Positions 7,546-16,462 of a DNA stretch of 64,000 nt are shown here, in pieces. Under the pieces are notes generated by a model. That model was not told the origin of the DNA. It did no database searches and saw only the letters and a program-made list of their open reading frames with translations. The DNA lies in assembly GCA_022984795.1 (NCBI GenBank), contig JALIHJ010000007.1:62001-126000 (forward strand). The letters run 5' to 3'. A program made the position numbers and the translations under genes. The stretch's first letter is position 1. Each line of letters opens with the position of its first letter. Source of the DNA: Fabrea salina. Taxonomy: Eukaryota; Ciliophora; Heterotrichea; Heterotrichida; Fabreidae.

Positions 7546-8034
7546 TCACTGGGGAACCGTGACTGTGAAGTACCCAATAGCTCCAGTGCCCGGGGGAAGT
7601 GGGTTGGGGATTCTTTTTTGGTGTTTTCTGGGTTCTTCTTTGATAGGTTTGGGTGTGGGTTTTGAAGAGTCTTCTTTCCACTGGACGTGCAGTAGGATTT
7701 TTCCTACATTTTTGGACTTCTTATAAATAGAAAAGAACTCCTCCGAAGAGTTTTCCAGTGAAGACAACTGGACATCCACTGCTCCCAACAGTGAGTCTGA
7801 GGCTGCTTTGCGGTGGTCCCAGCACTCCAGAGTCAAGCTTTGCTCAGTCGACCTTCTGAATGTAAGGGGTTCTTCCCAGGCAGGGTTTTTGTTGCCTTTT
7901 TTGTGTACAGAAGTTCTTTTGGACTGGGTGCCTAGTTTCATAAGCACGTAAGGATTGAACTTTCTGAAAAAGCCTTTGTTTTTAAGGATCTTGCCGTGGA
8001 GAACTTTTACTGTAATCAGACCTGGCTTTTCCAT
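7546..8034 (-). CDS. C2-domain protein
   Basis: This is a 162-aa protein. A single C2 domain covers residues ~5-125: LITVKVLHGKILKNKG, NPYVLMKLGTQSKRTSVHKK, NPAWEEPLTFRR, LTLECWDHRKAASDSLLGAV. The loop aspartates that bind calcium are mostly replaced, so membrane binding may be calcium-independent. A Pro-rich tail follows. The frame ends VTVPQ at a TGA (7546-7548). Reading through it adds only three codons before TAA (7537-7539). This is the only gene in the window whose apparent stop is TGA, so the true end may be 7537. It is convergent with the 95-aa gene. Confidence 0.82.
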   Translation of the reverse strand: MEKPGLITVKVLHGKILKNKGFFRKFNPYVLMKLGTQSKRTSVHKKGNKNPAWEEPLTFRRSTEQSLTLECWDHRKAASDSLLGAVDVQLSSLENSSEEFFSIYKKSKNVGKILLHVQWKEDSSKPTPKPIKEEPRKHQKRIPNPLPPGTGAIGYFTVTVPQ

Positions 8035-8046
8035 TTATCTTAACAC

Positions 8047-10101
8047 TTACTTCGACAGTTCGGAATTAAGGTTTTTGGGCTTTAGAGGTGACTCTTTAAC
8101 AGTGATCTTGTCGAAAGTGGCTTCTACTGGCATCTCGCTGGCTGAAACGGTTCGGAAAGGAGAACCATCGCTGAGTATGGAGTTCCGGGAGTACCTTCTG
8201 GGGGAGTCTTCGCTGTACTCTAGTTCTTCTTTGTTCCTAGGAGTCTTGTCTAGGTAAAACCCTAGGATTTGCTCCAACTCGTCAGCTTTTAAACAGTCAA
8301 GTTCGTGGTCTTCGTCCCTCAAGCACTTGATGATGACTTCTTGGTTCTCTTCTGAGACTTTTAGGCCCAAAAAACTTAGCCCTTTTTTGAAGCGTTCGGG
8401 GTATATGATTCCTTTTAAGTCGGGTTTAAACACTTTTTCAATTGTTGTTTTGTGCTCTCTGAGCTTCTTGGCAATTTCTTCAATGTAGTTTCTAACTAAC
8501 TCAAACAGTTCTTCGTTGAAGTCTTCACAGTCTGAGTCTGCGTTGCGGCCGTAGATGTCCACAAAGCTTTTGTAAGGAACTAAGTCTAGTTCGAACTTAT
8601 AAGAGTAGAAAAGAAGGTTAGAGTACTCCGCAACTTCAGGTCTAAGTTCAAGGTTAAGGTTATTCAGGGCCTCTGCAAACACCCTGTAATTAACCACGCC
8701 TGTGTTTTCTGGGTCTTCTTTTTTGCAGAAGTCTGATATTTTGCTTTTGTTGTCAGTGATTAGTTTCCTCAGTTCTTTGTCAAAGTTTTCTTCATCTTTT
8801 AACGAAAACACTTTCCAGTCCTTCAGTAGTTGGTCTAAGTTACTGAAGAAACTAAAAGTGTCTACCCAAGTAGTTTGAGTACCTAGAACATTCCAAATAA
8901 CTTTTTTGACGTAACCAGAGTCTATGAACAAAAGTGGTTCTTTTCTGAACTGACTGCACAGTTGGTCTATGTGGACCTCTTGGCCAAGGTCTTCGAAAAG
9001 GTCTTTGTAGTTCTTTTTGAGTACTCTGTTGAGTTGGAGTCTGTACTGGAAGTGCTTTAAGAAGGTTTCGAGAGAGTAGTTTTCTAAGCTGATGGATTCT
9101 TGGTCCAGAGTTTGTTTTTTGATGTTTTGTAGCATGGAGTGTTGGCCTGCTAAGACTTGGTCTGTGATTTCGATCTTTTGTTTTCTTTTTGTGATTTCTT
9201 GTTTGATCTCCTCAACTTTCTTTGAGTAGTTTTTTTTGCGGGTTTCAAGTAACTCTTGCTTTTCAGCTATTTCAGCTTTGATCTTTTCGATTTCGTTTTC
9301 ATAAGACAACTTGGACTCCCTTTGCATTAGTCTTTCAGCCTTTTTTTGGGCTTTTTGGAGGGATTGTTTCTGGTGTTCTATTGTGAAAGCGATTTCTTGG
9401 TTGTCTTTTTTGAGTTGTTCAATGATGATGGCTTTTTTCTGGTTCTCGTTTTCAAGAGTTTCTAGGAAAGTAGGTGAGCTTTCTAGATCACTTAGCATGG
9501 TTTTTAGGCGTTCGAACTCTTCTTTGTAAGCACTTAGTTCTATTTCAGTTTCGTTGTTAGCAGTGCTTTTGGAGTTCTTTTTGAGTTTAGCTAAGCTAGA
9601 GTTTTTGGATTCGAGTTCTTTGGTAAGGTTGTTTTTGGCGGACTTTAAGTTGAGGATTAAGTTGTTGCCTGAAAAGTTTTCTGAAAAGCCTTTGTTGTTT
9701 TTGACCTTTTCAATAAGGTCTTCTTTTTCGTGGAGTAAGTTTTGGAGTTGAGAAATCTGGGTTTTCAAAAGCATGAGCTCGTTTTGGGAGTTCTGACAAT
9801 TCAGTTTAAGCAGCATGTTTTCTTCGTAAAGTCGTTTTTTGTTAGGACTCTTTGAAGGGGTTTTCTCAGGAACACTGGACCTTCTCTGATGAGTTTTTCT
9901 GGGGGCGATGAGTGCAGAGTCATTTAACGTTTTTCTTTTTATAATTGGAATTCTGCTTAGTTTGGAGGGTTTTCTGCTGCCAGGGGAGGACTTTTTAGAA
10001 CTCTTTTCGAGAGAACTGCATTTTTCGTGGGTTCTTTCGAGTTCTTCAGGAAAACTTACAGAGGCAGACCTCTGTGTGACTCTTTTTCTGTAGTTAGACA
10101 T
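8047..10101 (-). CDS. Coiled-coil protein with degenerate EF-hand-like C-terminus
   Basis: This is a 684-aa protein. Residues 1-90 are basic and Ser-rich (RKRVTQRSASVSFPEE, RKPSKLSRIPIIKRKTL) and probably phosphorylated. A long coiled coil follows (~90-340: MLLKTQISQLQNLLHEKEDL, IEKIKAEIAEKQELLETRKK). The C-terminal half has two EF-hand-pair-like parts, e.g. DPENTGVVNYRVFAEALNNL and VFKPDLKGIIYPERFKKGL, with incomplete calcium loops. The design resembles basal-body or axonemal scaffold proteins, but no specific family is recognised. The stop is 12 bp upstream of the C2 gene start, in tandem. Confidence 0.7.
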   Translation of the reverse strand: MSNYRKRVTQRSASVSFPEELERTHEKCSSLEKSSKKSSPGSRKPSKLSRIPIIKRKTLNDSALIAPRKTHQRRSSVPEKTPSKSPNKKRLYEENMLLKLNCQNSQNELMLLKTQISQLQNLLHEKEDLIEKVKNNKGFSENFSGNNLILNLKSAKNNLTKELESKNSSLAKLKKNSKSTANNETEIELSAYKEEFERLKTMLSDLESSPTFLETLENENQKKAIIIEQLKKDNQEIAFTIEHQKQSLQKAQKKAERLMQRESKLSYENEIEKIKAEIAEKQELLETRKKNYSKKVEEIKQEITKRKQKIEITDQVLAGQHSMLQNIKKQTLDQESISLENYSLETFLKHFQYRLQLNRVLKKNYKDLFEDLGQEVHIDQLCSQFRKEPLLFIDSGYVKKVIWNVLGTQTTWVDTFSFFSNLDQLLKDWKVFSLKDEENFDKELRKLITDNKSKISDFCKKEDPENTGVVNYRVFAEALNNLNLELRPEVAEYSNLLFYSYKFELDLVPYKSFVDIYGRNADSDCEDFNEELFELVRNYIEEIAKKLREHKTTIEKVFKPDLKGIIYPERFKKGLSFLGLKVSEENQEVIIKCLRDEDHELDCLKADELEQILGFYLDKTPRNKEELEYSEDSPRRYSRNSILSDGSPFRTVSASEMPVEATFDKITVKESPLKPKNLNSELSK

Positions 10102-10126
10102 TTAATAAGATTAGATCCCTTATTTA

Positions 10127-11170
10127 TTACTCTTCTTCATCAGGGACGTAAACGGCTGGGAACTCAACCTGTTCGTTAAGACCAATCACATCTGCAAACC
10201 ACACCGCGGCAAACAGAGGAGGCCCTGCCCTAATCAAGTGGAGGTGGAACCCGTTGAACAACTGTGAAAAAGTAAAGTTGTCCCCAAGCGCCTTCCAAAA
10301 AGCTTCAGCGTAGTTTTTGAAGTAGAGTTCGCCTCTTTTGTTTTTGGGGAGTTCGTCCACCCACAACCTCATAATTCTAAAAGGATAAGCATGCCCTAAA
10401 GACATGTAAACTGCAAAGCTCGTGTATAGGATTCTGCACCATGAGTCGTAGAAACCAGGGTGGTCTGTGCCGTAGTTCTTAATCACTCTCAGTTTATCCT
10501 TAATGAAGTCTATCCAGAAGAACAATGCAAAAGTACCAGCCCAGGCTTCTCCCATTATAGGACCTGCACTCCTCATCAGAGGAAAAGGCCCGTCCTTCGC
10601 AATTATGTTGTAAGCACACGAAAGGTGGTTCGAGTACCCCCTAGAAAACTCTTTGGGCAAAATCTGGTCTTGCTGGAACCTTATCGCCACGTTGTGGAAG
10701 GGCACAGGAATCCAACTTGTAAGTCCTCCCACAGCAAAGGACGTGAGTAGTTTCTTGGCCCAAGTTATGTCTACGCAGTGCTCGTCGTGGGGGTAGCCGC
10801 CTGCAAACGACTTCCAAAGGTACCACCTAGCTCCTTCGAAACTCAGTCCGTAAGCACTGTAGAACATGAACTTGCTAAAGAACCCACTTTTGAAGTTTTC
10901 CATCTTCATGACCTCGCGGGTGAAGGTTTTCAACTGCGAAAAGTTGTCAGGAGCTGCGTAGATCATCAGCATGTCGCGGACTGGTTCGTAGATTTGCATA
11001 TAAAGTGCACTTGTGACTCCAAAGGTAAATCCTGCGTAAAGCGAGCGTTGGTAGTTCCAAGCAGGACTCCAGTCGGGGGGGGTGGTCCACCTGTAAATTG
11101 GGGTCCTTATGCGGGCATTATGGTTTCTGGAGACAATAACGGGACGCTGCCCTTCGATTTCCTGGAACAT
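10127..11170 (-). CDS. Degenerate mitochondrial-carrier-fold protein, possible respiratory-complex subunit
   Basis: This is a 347-aa protein. Three carrier-like repeats can be followed, each with a Pro at the kink of the odd helix (MQIYEPVRDMLMIYA, WIPVPFHNVAIRFQQD, GHAYPFRIMRLWVDEL). The family signature P-x-[DE]-x-x-[KR] is broken in all three, with the acidic residue missing. A 40-residue N-terminal extension (RTPIYRWTTPPDWSPAWNYQ) and a hydrophilic acidic tail (VYVPDEEE) are also present. Transport is therefore unlikely. Carrier-fold subunits built into ciliate respiratory complexes, notably complex IV of Tetrahymena, are a known precedent; assigning this gene to that role is inference. 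It is divergent from a real carrier at 11340. Confidence 0.6.
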   Translation of the reverse strand: MFQEIEGQRPVIVSRNHNARIRTPIYRWTTPPDWSPAWNYQRSLYAGFTFGVTSALYMQIYEPVRDMLMIYAAPDNFSQLKTFTREVMKMENFKSGFFSKFMFYSAYGLSFEGARWYLWKSFAGGYPHDEHCVDITWAKKLLTSFAVGGLTSWIPVPFHNVAIRFQQDQILPKEFSRGYSNHLSCAYNIIAKDGPFPLMRSAGPIMGEAWAGTFALFFWIDFIKDKLRVIKNYGTDHPGFYDSWCRILYTSFAVYMSLGHAYPFRIMRLWVDELPKNKRGELYFKNYAEAFWKALGDNFTFSQLFNGFHLHLIRAGPPLFAAVWFADVIGLNEQVEFPAVYVPDEEE

Positions 11171-11339
11171 ATTTTATGTATGTGGTATTGGTTAACTTTA
11201 AACTTACTAAGCCTTTTGGTCAAAACTCAAAACATCTGAGCTTAAAATGGAAGGCACTTAAAGGTCGGTAAATAGTTTTTTAAGCACTTGATAAAATTAA
11301 AGCTAAGTAACAAAAAGTTGCATACTTGTATGATAATAT

Positions 11340-12326
11340 ATGGTGGAAGAACTCCTTGACTGGGAAAGCAACGCTTTAAACCTACCCTTTCACAAGCATA
11401 TGATAGCTGGTTCGTGTGCAGGAGTAACCGAACATACTATTTCTTACCCCTTCGACACGATCAAAACCTACGCACAAGCCGAATCTACAAGGCTGGCGTC
11501 CTTCTCAGAAACCAAAGCAATGATCAAACAGAACGGGTTGTTCCGACTGTGGGGGGGAGTGACCAGTGTGATCATGGGGTGTGTGCCTGCCCATGCTGCA
11601 TATTTCTCGATTTACGAAATGTCCAAACACACCTTTAGCATCGAAGCCAACTCTGAGTTCTACTTGTTTTCGACAATGACTACAGGAGCCTTGGCTACTA
11701 TTGCCCACGACACCATCATGACTCCTATGGACGGTAATTCCTAAGCAGTTATCAAGCAGCGAATCCAGTTGCACGGAAGCATGACTCCAGCCCAAATGAT
11801 GGGCCACTTAGTTAAAACTGAAGGCTTTTCTAGTCTGTTCAGGAGTCTCCCAGTGACTGTGTTGATGAACGTGCCACAAGCAGCTTTGTTCATGACTTTT
11901 TACGAGAACTTGAAATCCTTTATTTTTCCAGAAGGAGAAGTGAGTATGAAGGGGTATTTTAGCTGTGCAGGAGTTTCAGCTGGTTTGTCGGCTGTCATTT
12001 GCAACCCTCTTGACATGGTCAAAACCAGACTGCAAACTCAATCTGAACAAGGCTACTGGATGACAGGCTGCGAAAAAAAGGCTAAGTGCCCCAACAACAA
12101 ATGCACAGACCTTGAGTGCTGTGGAGACAAAAAGTACTGCAAAAAGTACTCCAAAAACTGCAAAAAACCCCGCTACTGCAGCGTTAAAGGAACAGTGAAG
12201 GTGATTTACGAAGAAGAAGGTTTAAAGGGGTTTATGAGAGGAGCTGGCCCGCGTATGATGCTTTTCCTGCCGGGAGCTGCTGTGTCCTGGGCTGCCTACG
12301 AATACATCAAATCTCTAATAGTATAA
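11340..12326 (+). CDS. Mitoferrin-like mitochondrial carrier with Cys-rich matrix loop (one 15-nt intron)
   Basis: Two exons (11340-11733, 11749-12326) give 323 aa. The three carrier signatures are EHTISYPFDTIKTYAQ, MTPMDVIKQRIQL (restored by splicing) and CNPLDMVKTRLQTQ. The first helix HMIAGSCAGVTEHTISYPFD and the helix-4 motif MNVPQAALFMTFYE match the mitoferrin (SLC25A28/37, Mrs3/4) branch, which moves Fe2+ into the matrix. Uniquely, the third matrix loop carries about 38 extra residues (~236-276) with eight cysteines, e.g. CEKKAKCPNNKCTDLECCG. Cysteines in such a loop suggest metal binding on the matrix side. It ends with MRGAGPRMMLFLPGAAVSWA, typical of the family. Confidence 0.88.
11734..11748 (+). 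other. 15-nt intron in the mitoferrin gene
   Basis: Sequence GTAATTCCTAAGCAG, A at position 10. Splicing joins PMD to VIKQRIQ, restoring the second carrier signature. Unspliced, an in-frame TAA follows. Confidence 0.95.
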
Positions 12327-12384
12327 CTAGCATTTTCCTAATTCAAACTTTTTAAGTCACCCGATAAATGGCTTCATATTTTTT

Positions 12385-13128
12385 ATGGGCCGGCTTGAAG
12401 ATTTGAATTCGCTCTCAAGGGAGGAACTGTTTTTCGTAGCACGCATGGCTGAACAAGCTGAGCGCTACGAAGAGATGGTAGAAATGATGCGGGCCTTCGT
12501 CCAGAAAGAGCACACAGCTCTTTCTTCCAATGAGAGGAACCTCCTGTCCGCAGCCTACAAGAACTTAGTAGGAAATCGCCGCACCTCTTGGCGCGTTCTC
12601 AACTCAATTGAGCAGAAAGAAGAACGCAGAGGCAACTCCGAAAACAAAACCCGCGCCACCACTTATAAGGAACAGGTGGAGGGCGAGCTGAGAAGTTATT
12701 GCCGCGAAATTTTAAGATTGATCGATTCAGACTTACTGCCTAACGAGACCTCAAAGGAAGGGAGGGTCTTTTACTTGAAGATGAAGGGAGATTACCATAG
12801 GTACATTTGCGAGTTCGCCAGTGGAGACTACAAGGAACAAAGCGCCAAGGAAGCACAGGAGTGCTACCAACAAGCTATGAAGGTTGCTGAGGAAGAGTTG
12901 GAGAGTACCGACCCTACCCGTTTGGGACTTGCTTTGAATTTTTCAGTCTTTTTCTATGAAATCATGGAACAGCATGAAGAGGCTTGCAACATGGCCAGAA
13001 AGGCTTTTGACGAGGCCATTGCTGGGCTCGAAAACGTGACTGACGAAAACGCGTATAAAGACGCTACGCTTATTTTACAATTGCTGAGGGACAACTTGAC
13101 TCTTTGGACTTCTGAGCAGGAGAGCTAA
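12385..13128 (+). CDS. 14-3-3 phosphoserine-binding adaptor
   Basis: This is a 247-aa protein. N-terminal signature FVARMAEQAERYEEMVEMM, then RNLLSAAYKNLVGNRRTSWR (phosphopeptide-binding Lys/Arg), EVKGDYHRY-equivalent LKMKGDYHRYICEF, LGLALNFSVFFYEI, and the C-terminal signature YKDATLILQLLRDNLTLW. All nine helices are accounted for. 14-3-3 dimers bind phosphorylated clients in the cytoplasm. A short out-of-frame ATG at 12368 precedes the true start and could act as an upstream ORF. No intron is present. Confidence 0.97.
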   Translation: MGRLEDLNSLSREELFFVARMAEQAERYEEMVEMMRAFVQKEHTALSSNERNLLSAAYKNLVGNRRTSWRVLNSIEQKEERRGNSENKTRATTYKEQVEGELRSYCREILRLIDSDLLPNETSKEGRVFYLKMKGDYHRYICEFASGDYKEQSAKEAQECYQQAMKVAEEELESTDPTRLGLALNFSVFFYEIMEQHEEACNMARKAFDEAIAGLENVTDENAYKDATLILQLLRDNLTLWTSEQES

Positions 13129-13217
13129 ACCTAATAATTTAGATTCTTTAGAAGTTTTAGTTTTAACTAGGAGCCATATGGAACCTGTGGCTCCATTTAT
13201 AAATAAGTGGTAGAAAC

Positions 13218-13730
13218 ATGCCCCCAAAGATCGACCCCAACGAAATTAAAATCGGTAAAGACTAGGCAGTGATTCTCAAGTCTGTAGGAGGAGAAATCGG
13301 TGCAGCCACCTCACTAGCACCCAAAATTGGACCCTTAGGTCTGAACCCCAAAAAGACTGGTGAAGACATCAAAAAAGCCACAGAGGATTGGAAGGGCATC
13401 AAAGTCACAGTAAAACTCACAATCCAAAACAGACAAGCAGAAGTTGAAGTAGTTCCTTCGGCCTCAGCCCTGATCATAAGGGAACTCAAAGAACCCCCTA
13501 GAGACAGAAAGAAGGTCAAGAACGTAAAGCACAGCGGCAACATCACTTGGGAACAAGTGAGGCGCTGCGCAGAGATCATGAGGGACCGCTCTTACGCCAA
13601 GACTTTCGCAGGCAACTGCAAAGAAATTGTAGGGACTGCAGTGAGCATTGGCTGCAAGATCGAAGGAAAAGAACCCAAAGCCATTCTGAAGATGATCGAC
13701 GCAGGCGAGCTAGATGTTTCCGAGCCTTAA
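13218..13730 (+). CDS. RPL12: Ribosomal protein L12 (uL11), one 15-nt intron
   Basis: Two exons (13218-13254, 13270-13730) give 165 aa. The first exon encodes [12 protein letters not shown], the classic L12 N-terminus. The second continues [57 protein letters not shown] and [10 protein letters not shown]. The second exon has no usable start of its own, and the 12-residue first exon is easy to miss. It forms the base of the ribosomal stalk on the large subunit. The 4TM gene starts 4 bp after this stop (TAA-ATAA-ATG). Confidence 0.97.
13255..13269 (+). other. 15-nt intron in RPL12
   Basis: Sequence GTAAAGACTAGGCAG, A at position 10. It splits a Val codon: ATC-G / TG-ATT joins EIKI to VILKS. 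An in-frame TAG interrupts the unspliced frame. Confidence 0.97.
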
Positions 13731-13734
13731 ATAA

Positions 13735-14343
13735 ATGGATACTGAGGTTAATCGTTGTTGGAAACTTACTCCACACCAGCACATGAAAGCCAACTCTCTG
13801 GCGAACTTGTTGGTGCTGATCCTGTTTGTTACTGCTGTGAGCATGAAGCACTGGTTCACTTACAAGAACAGCGAGTTCTCTTTAAGGGCTATTAACATGA
13901 AGGAACTTGGGGGCTGGAGAGAATTCGGGGAGTTCAAAGAGATGTGCACTGAAGATAACGTCCACAAGTACTCTGACCTCAAAGACGACTGTAACGAGTT
14001 AAAGAACTTCGAACTTGCTGGAGTGCTTTACTTGGTGTTTTGTGTGTTGGGAATGCTTTTGAACTTGTACAACACTTTAACTGCTGCCAGTGTAGGGTGG
14101 AGTGTAGAGCTGGGGCCTTTTATCTTTGACTTCCCCCACATGCTAGCTCCAGTTACTTATGCATTTGCTATGATATTTTACATAGTGGTTTTGGATGTGG
14201 CTTTTTTAAAAGACTTCACAATGGGACCAGCACTGTGGTTAGCTGTGTTAGTGACTTCAGTTACATTTGTAGTGGCCTTCCACTACCAAGTGTTTAAGAC
14301 TTACTTAGACGGCAAAAACCCATACCTACACTTTATTCAATAG
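13735..14343 (+). CDS. Four-helix membrane protein (claudin/tetraspan-like topology), family unknown
   Basis: This is a 202-aa protein with four hydrophobic segments: ~20-37 (LANLLVLILFVTAVSMK), ~92-112 (LAGVLYLVFCVLGMLLNLYN), ~138-155 (LAPVTYAFAMIFYIVVLDV) and ~163-185 (ALWLAVLVTSVTFVVAFHYQ). The first extracellular loop (~40-90) holds two cysteines (MCTEDN, DDCNEL). Short N- and C-tails complete a tetraspan layout of the claudin/PMP22 type. No specific family motif is recognised. It starts 4 bp after RPL12 and ends 7 bp before the Rpn13 gene, in tandem. Confidence 0.72.
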   Translation: MDTEVNRCWKLTPHQHMKANSLANLLVLILFVTAVSMKHWFTYKNSEFSLRAINMKELGGWREFGEFKEMCTEDNVHKYSDLKDDCNELKNFELAGVLYLVFCVLGMLLNLYNTLTAASVGWSVELGPFIFDFPHMLAPVTYAFAMIFYIVVLDVAFLKDFTMGPALWLAVLVTSVTFVVAFHYQVFKTYLDGKNPYLHFIQ

Positions 14344-14350
14344 TTAATAA

Positions 14351-15145
14351 ATGGAAAACGTGAAGTTCGAATGCCTTGCAGGAAGGATGCTGCAGGAAGG
14401 AAAGAAGGTCAAACCTGATCCTTCGAAAGGAAAAATCAGAGTAGTTGAGGACGAAGACGAACTTAACCACTTCCAGTGGATCAATGTTGCTTCGGGGTCA
14501 GTTGAAATGGACACAATCGTGCTGGCTGGAGAAAGCAAGTTTATGAAAGCAGTGCAGTCTAAAGGAAGAGTATACATTCTTGACAACGGAGAAGATAACT
14601 TCTTCTTTTGGCTCCAGGAACCTGACCAAGCAAATGACTCTAACCTGTGCGCTAAAATCAATGAAGTCATTGGAAACGAAGAATTCACAGGGTATCCACC
14701 TCAGCAGCCCCAAGAACCTCAGCAGTCTCAGCAATCTAGCATTCCACAACAACCCCAACAATCTAGCATGTCACAGCAAAACGCAGAGCAACTTGCTAAG
14801 ATTCTTCAGGCCTTTGCACAAGCTCCTCAACAAGCTTCGCCTTCTTTAGACGAAATACTAACTAACGAAGAGCTCAGAGGAATAGCTGAAGACCCTGAGT
14901 ACCAGGAGTTACTCATTCCTCTTCTGCCCGAAGAACAGAGCACCCCTGGAGATTTAAGAACTAACTTGCTTAGTCCGCAACTCAGACAAGCTCTCCGTGT
15001 GCTTTCTGGAGCACTGCAAAGCGAAGCAGGGTACTCTGTGTTGATGTCTTTGGGGTTGCAGAGCTACATTCCCCAGGACTCCAACTACTATGACTGTATA
15101 GAAACTCTCATTAGAGCCATCCAAGCTAAAGCCAAAGATAAGTAA
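14351..15145 (+). CDS. ADRM1: Proteasomal ubiquitin receptor Rpn13/ADRM1
   Basis: This is a 264-aa protein. The N-terminal Pru domain (1-~112) is clear: VKFECLAGRMLQEGKKVKPD, KGKIRVVEDEDELNHFQWIN, VYILDNGEDNFFFWLQEPD. A Gln/Pro/Ser linker (PQEPQQSQQSS) follows. The C-terminal DEUBAD domain (~165-262) has LDEILTNEELRGIAEDPEYQ, LLSPQLRQALRVLSGALQSE and the family ending in alternating helices. It docks on Rpn2 in the 19S proteasome, binds ubiquitin and recruits UCH37. It is convergent with the next gene, with 1 bp between stop codons. Confidence 0.95.
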   Translation: MENVKFECLAGRMLQEGKKVKPDPSKGKIRVVEDEDELNHFQWINVASGSVEMDTIVLAGESKFMKAVQSKGRVYILDNGEDNFFFWLQEPDQANDSNLCAKINEVIGNEEFTGYPPQQPQEPQQSQQSSIPQQPQQSSMSQQNAEQLAKILQAFAQAPQQASPSLDEILTNEELRGIAEDPEYQELLIPLLPEEQSTPGDLRTNLLSPQLRQALRVLSGALQSEAGYSVLMSLGLQSYIPQDSNYYDCIETLIRAIQAKAKDK

Positions 15146-15146
15146 C

Positions 15147-16439
15147 TTAGGGTTTCTTTAGTAACTTATTCATTACACCAAGGTGCTTTTTGGCTATTTT
15201 AGAGTTGAAAACTTTGTAGGTTCTTTCAGACTTAACTTTTGGAGAAGTAGGCTTCACTTCTGCTAAGTCTAGTTTAAGAGAACTCACTGAGTTTTGGGGT
15301 GAGAAAATAGAAGTTTTGCAGCCTTTCCAGTAGTTCTTTCTGTAAGATTTTTCAGCTAGCATAGAAGACATAGGACTGATTAACGATTTTTGGAGAGTAG
15401 TTCCTCCTGAAGAACAAGTATCTGGTTTAGACCCAAGGTTTTCATAAAGTCGGTCAAAAACAGAAGGTTTGGGAGAACCTAGATAAGAACTTGCAAGTGT
15501 TCTGGGCGTCCTAGGTGTTCTATTGATAGTTTTAAGTTTTTTGTTTCCTTGGAATATAAAGATTTTGGAAGAGCTCACAGCAAGTTGCCACCTCTGGAAG
15601 GCAAGTTTAGGGAGCTTGTAAAGTAACTTTTTCAAAAGGGTGTAACAGTACTGCTTGGTGATGTTTTTGTTTTTGTTTTTCAAGTAATTTAAAGTTCTGG
15701 ACTTCCAAGTGAACAAAGCAGTTTGAGGCAACTTGTGCTTGCAAAGTGAAATTTGGTGTAAGTAACAAACTAGTGAGTTGACTTTGTTGGATTTTCTGGA
15801 CCTTACAGTTGGTTTTTTTCTTTTGCAGAGTGTTTTTGAGTGTGACTCAAGCACACTTACAAATGCTCCGTGAGAAAGACTCTGGAAGCAAAGCTTTTTC
15901 AAGTAGTGGTACCTAAACTCAGCTTTGCCAAAGACTAAGTTCAGTAGTTTCCATTGTGTGGTTTGCAGGTTCTTTTGAGTCCACTTACTGAAAATTTTGT
16001 TGAGTTGCTGTTTTTCTAAGCACTTAAAAGCCTTTTTGAGTTTGAACTGGGTTTGTTTTTGGAAGTCCTTAAATACTTTCCATTTCCATAAAGCTTTTTG
16101 CTCAGTTGAAACAGACCCTTTAACTATCATCCTCAGAGAGTACTTTCTGATCAGTTGGATTTGTGAGTTCTTGGGTAAGCTAAGGGCTTTAGAGTGTTTT
16201 TTGAGTTTGCAAAAACAAGTTTTAGTCAAAGAAAAGTGTAGAAGTTGTAGTTTAGAGAAAGCAAATATAATCTTAGCTGTGCTTGTAACGTTTAAAACTT
16301 GTTTGTTTGGCAAAAAAAGCTTTTCTACACTTTTGAGTTTTGAGTTAGCAAGGTCGGGAACTTCTAAACTCTCTCGGAACCTTAGTTTTTTGGTTTCTTT
16401 TAAGTCTTTGAATGCTTGCTTTTCATCAGACTTGTTCAT
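15147..16439 (-). CDS. Lys/Leu/Phe/Trp-rich repeat protein, possibly Sfi1-like
   Basis: This is a 430-aa, very basic protein. Irregular repeats of ~25-35 residues end in an aromatic pair, such as KALWKWKVFKDFQKQ, LNKIFSKWTQKNL, ALFTWKSRTLNYLK and LAFQRWQLAVSS. The L-x2-F/W-x2-W spacing recalls centrin-binding Sfi1 repeats, but spacing is loose. The C-terminal ~130 residues are Ser/Thr/Pro-rich (RTPRTPRTLASSYLGSPK). A basal-body or cortical scaffold is plausible and the window also has a centrin gene, but no partner is shown. Start codons of this gene and the ankyrin gene are 23 bp apart (divergent). Confidence 0.55.
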   Translation of the reverse strand: MNKSDEKQAFKDLKETKKLRFRESLEVPDLANSKLKSVEKLFLPNKQVLNVTSTAKIIFAFSKLQLLHFSLTKTCFCKLKKHSKALSLPKNSQIQLIRKYSLRMIVKGSVSTEQKALWKWKVFKDFQKQTQFKLKKAFKCLEKQQLNKIFSKWTQKNLQTTQWKLLNLVFGKAEFRYHYLKKLCFQSLSHGAFVSVLESHSKTLCKRKKPTVRSRKSNKVNSLVCYLHQISLCKHKLPQTALFTWKSRTLNYLKNKNKNITKQYCYTLLKKLLYKLPKLAFQRWQLAVSSSKIFIFQGNKKLKTINRTPRTPRTLASSYLGSPKPSVFDRLYENLGSKPDTCSSGGTTLQKSLISPMSSMLAEKSYRKNYWKGCKTSIFSPQNSVSSLKLDLAEVKPTSPKVKSERTYKVFNSKIAKKHLGVMNKLLKKP

Positions 16440-16462
16440 TTAAATTATACTTCAAGGATTAA

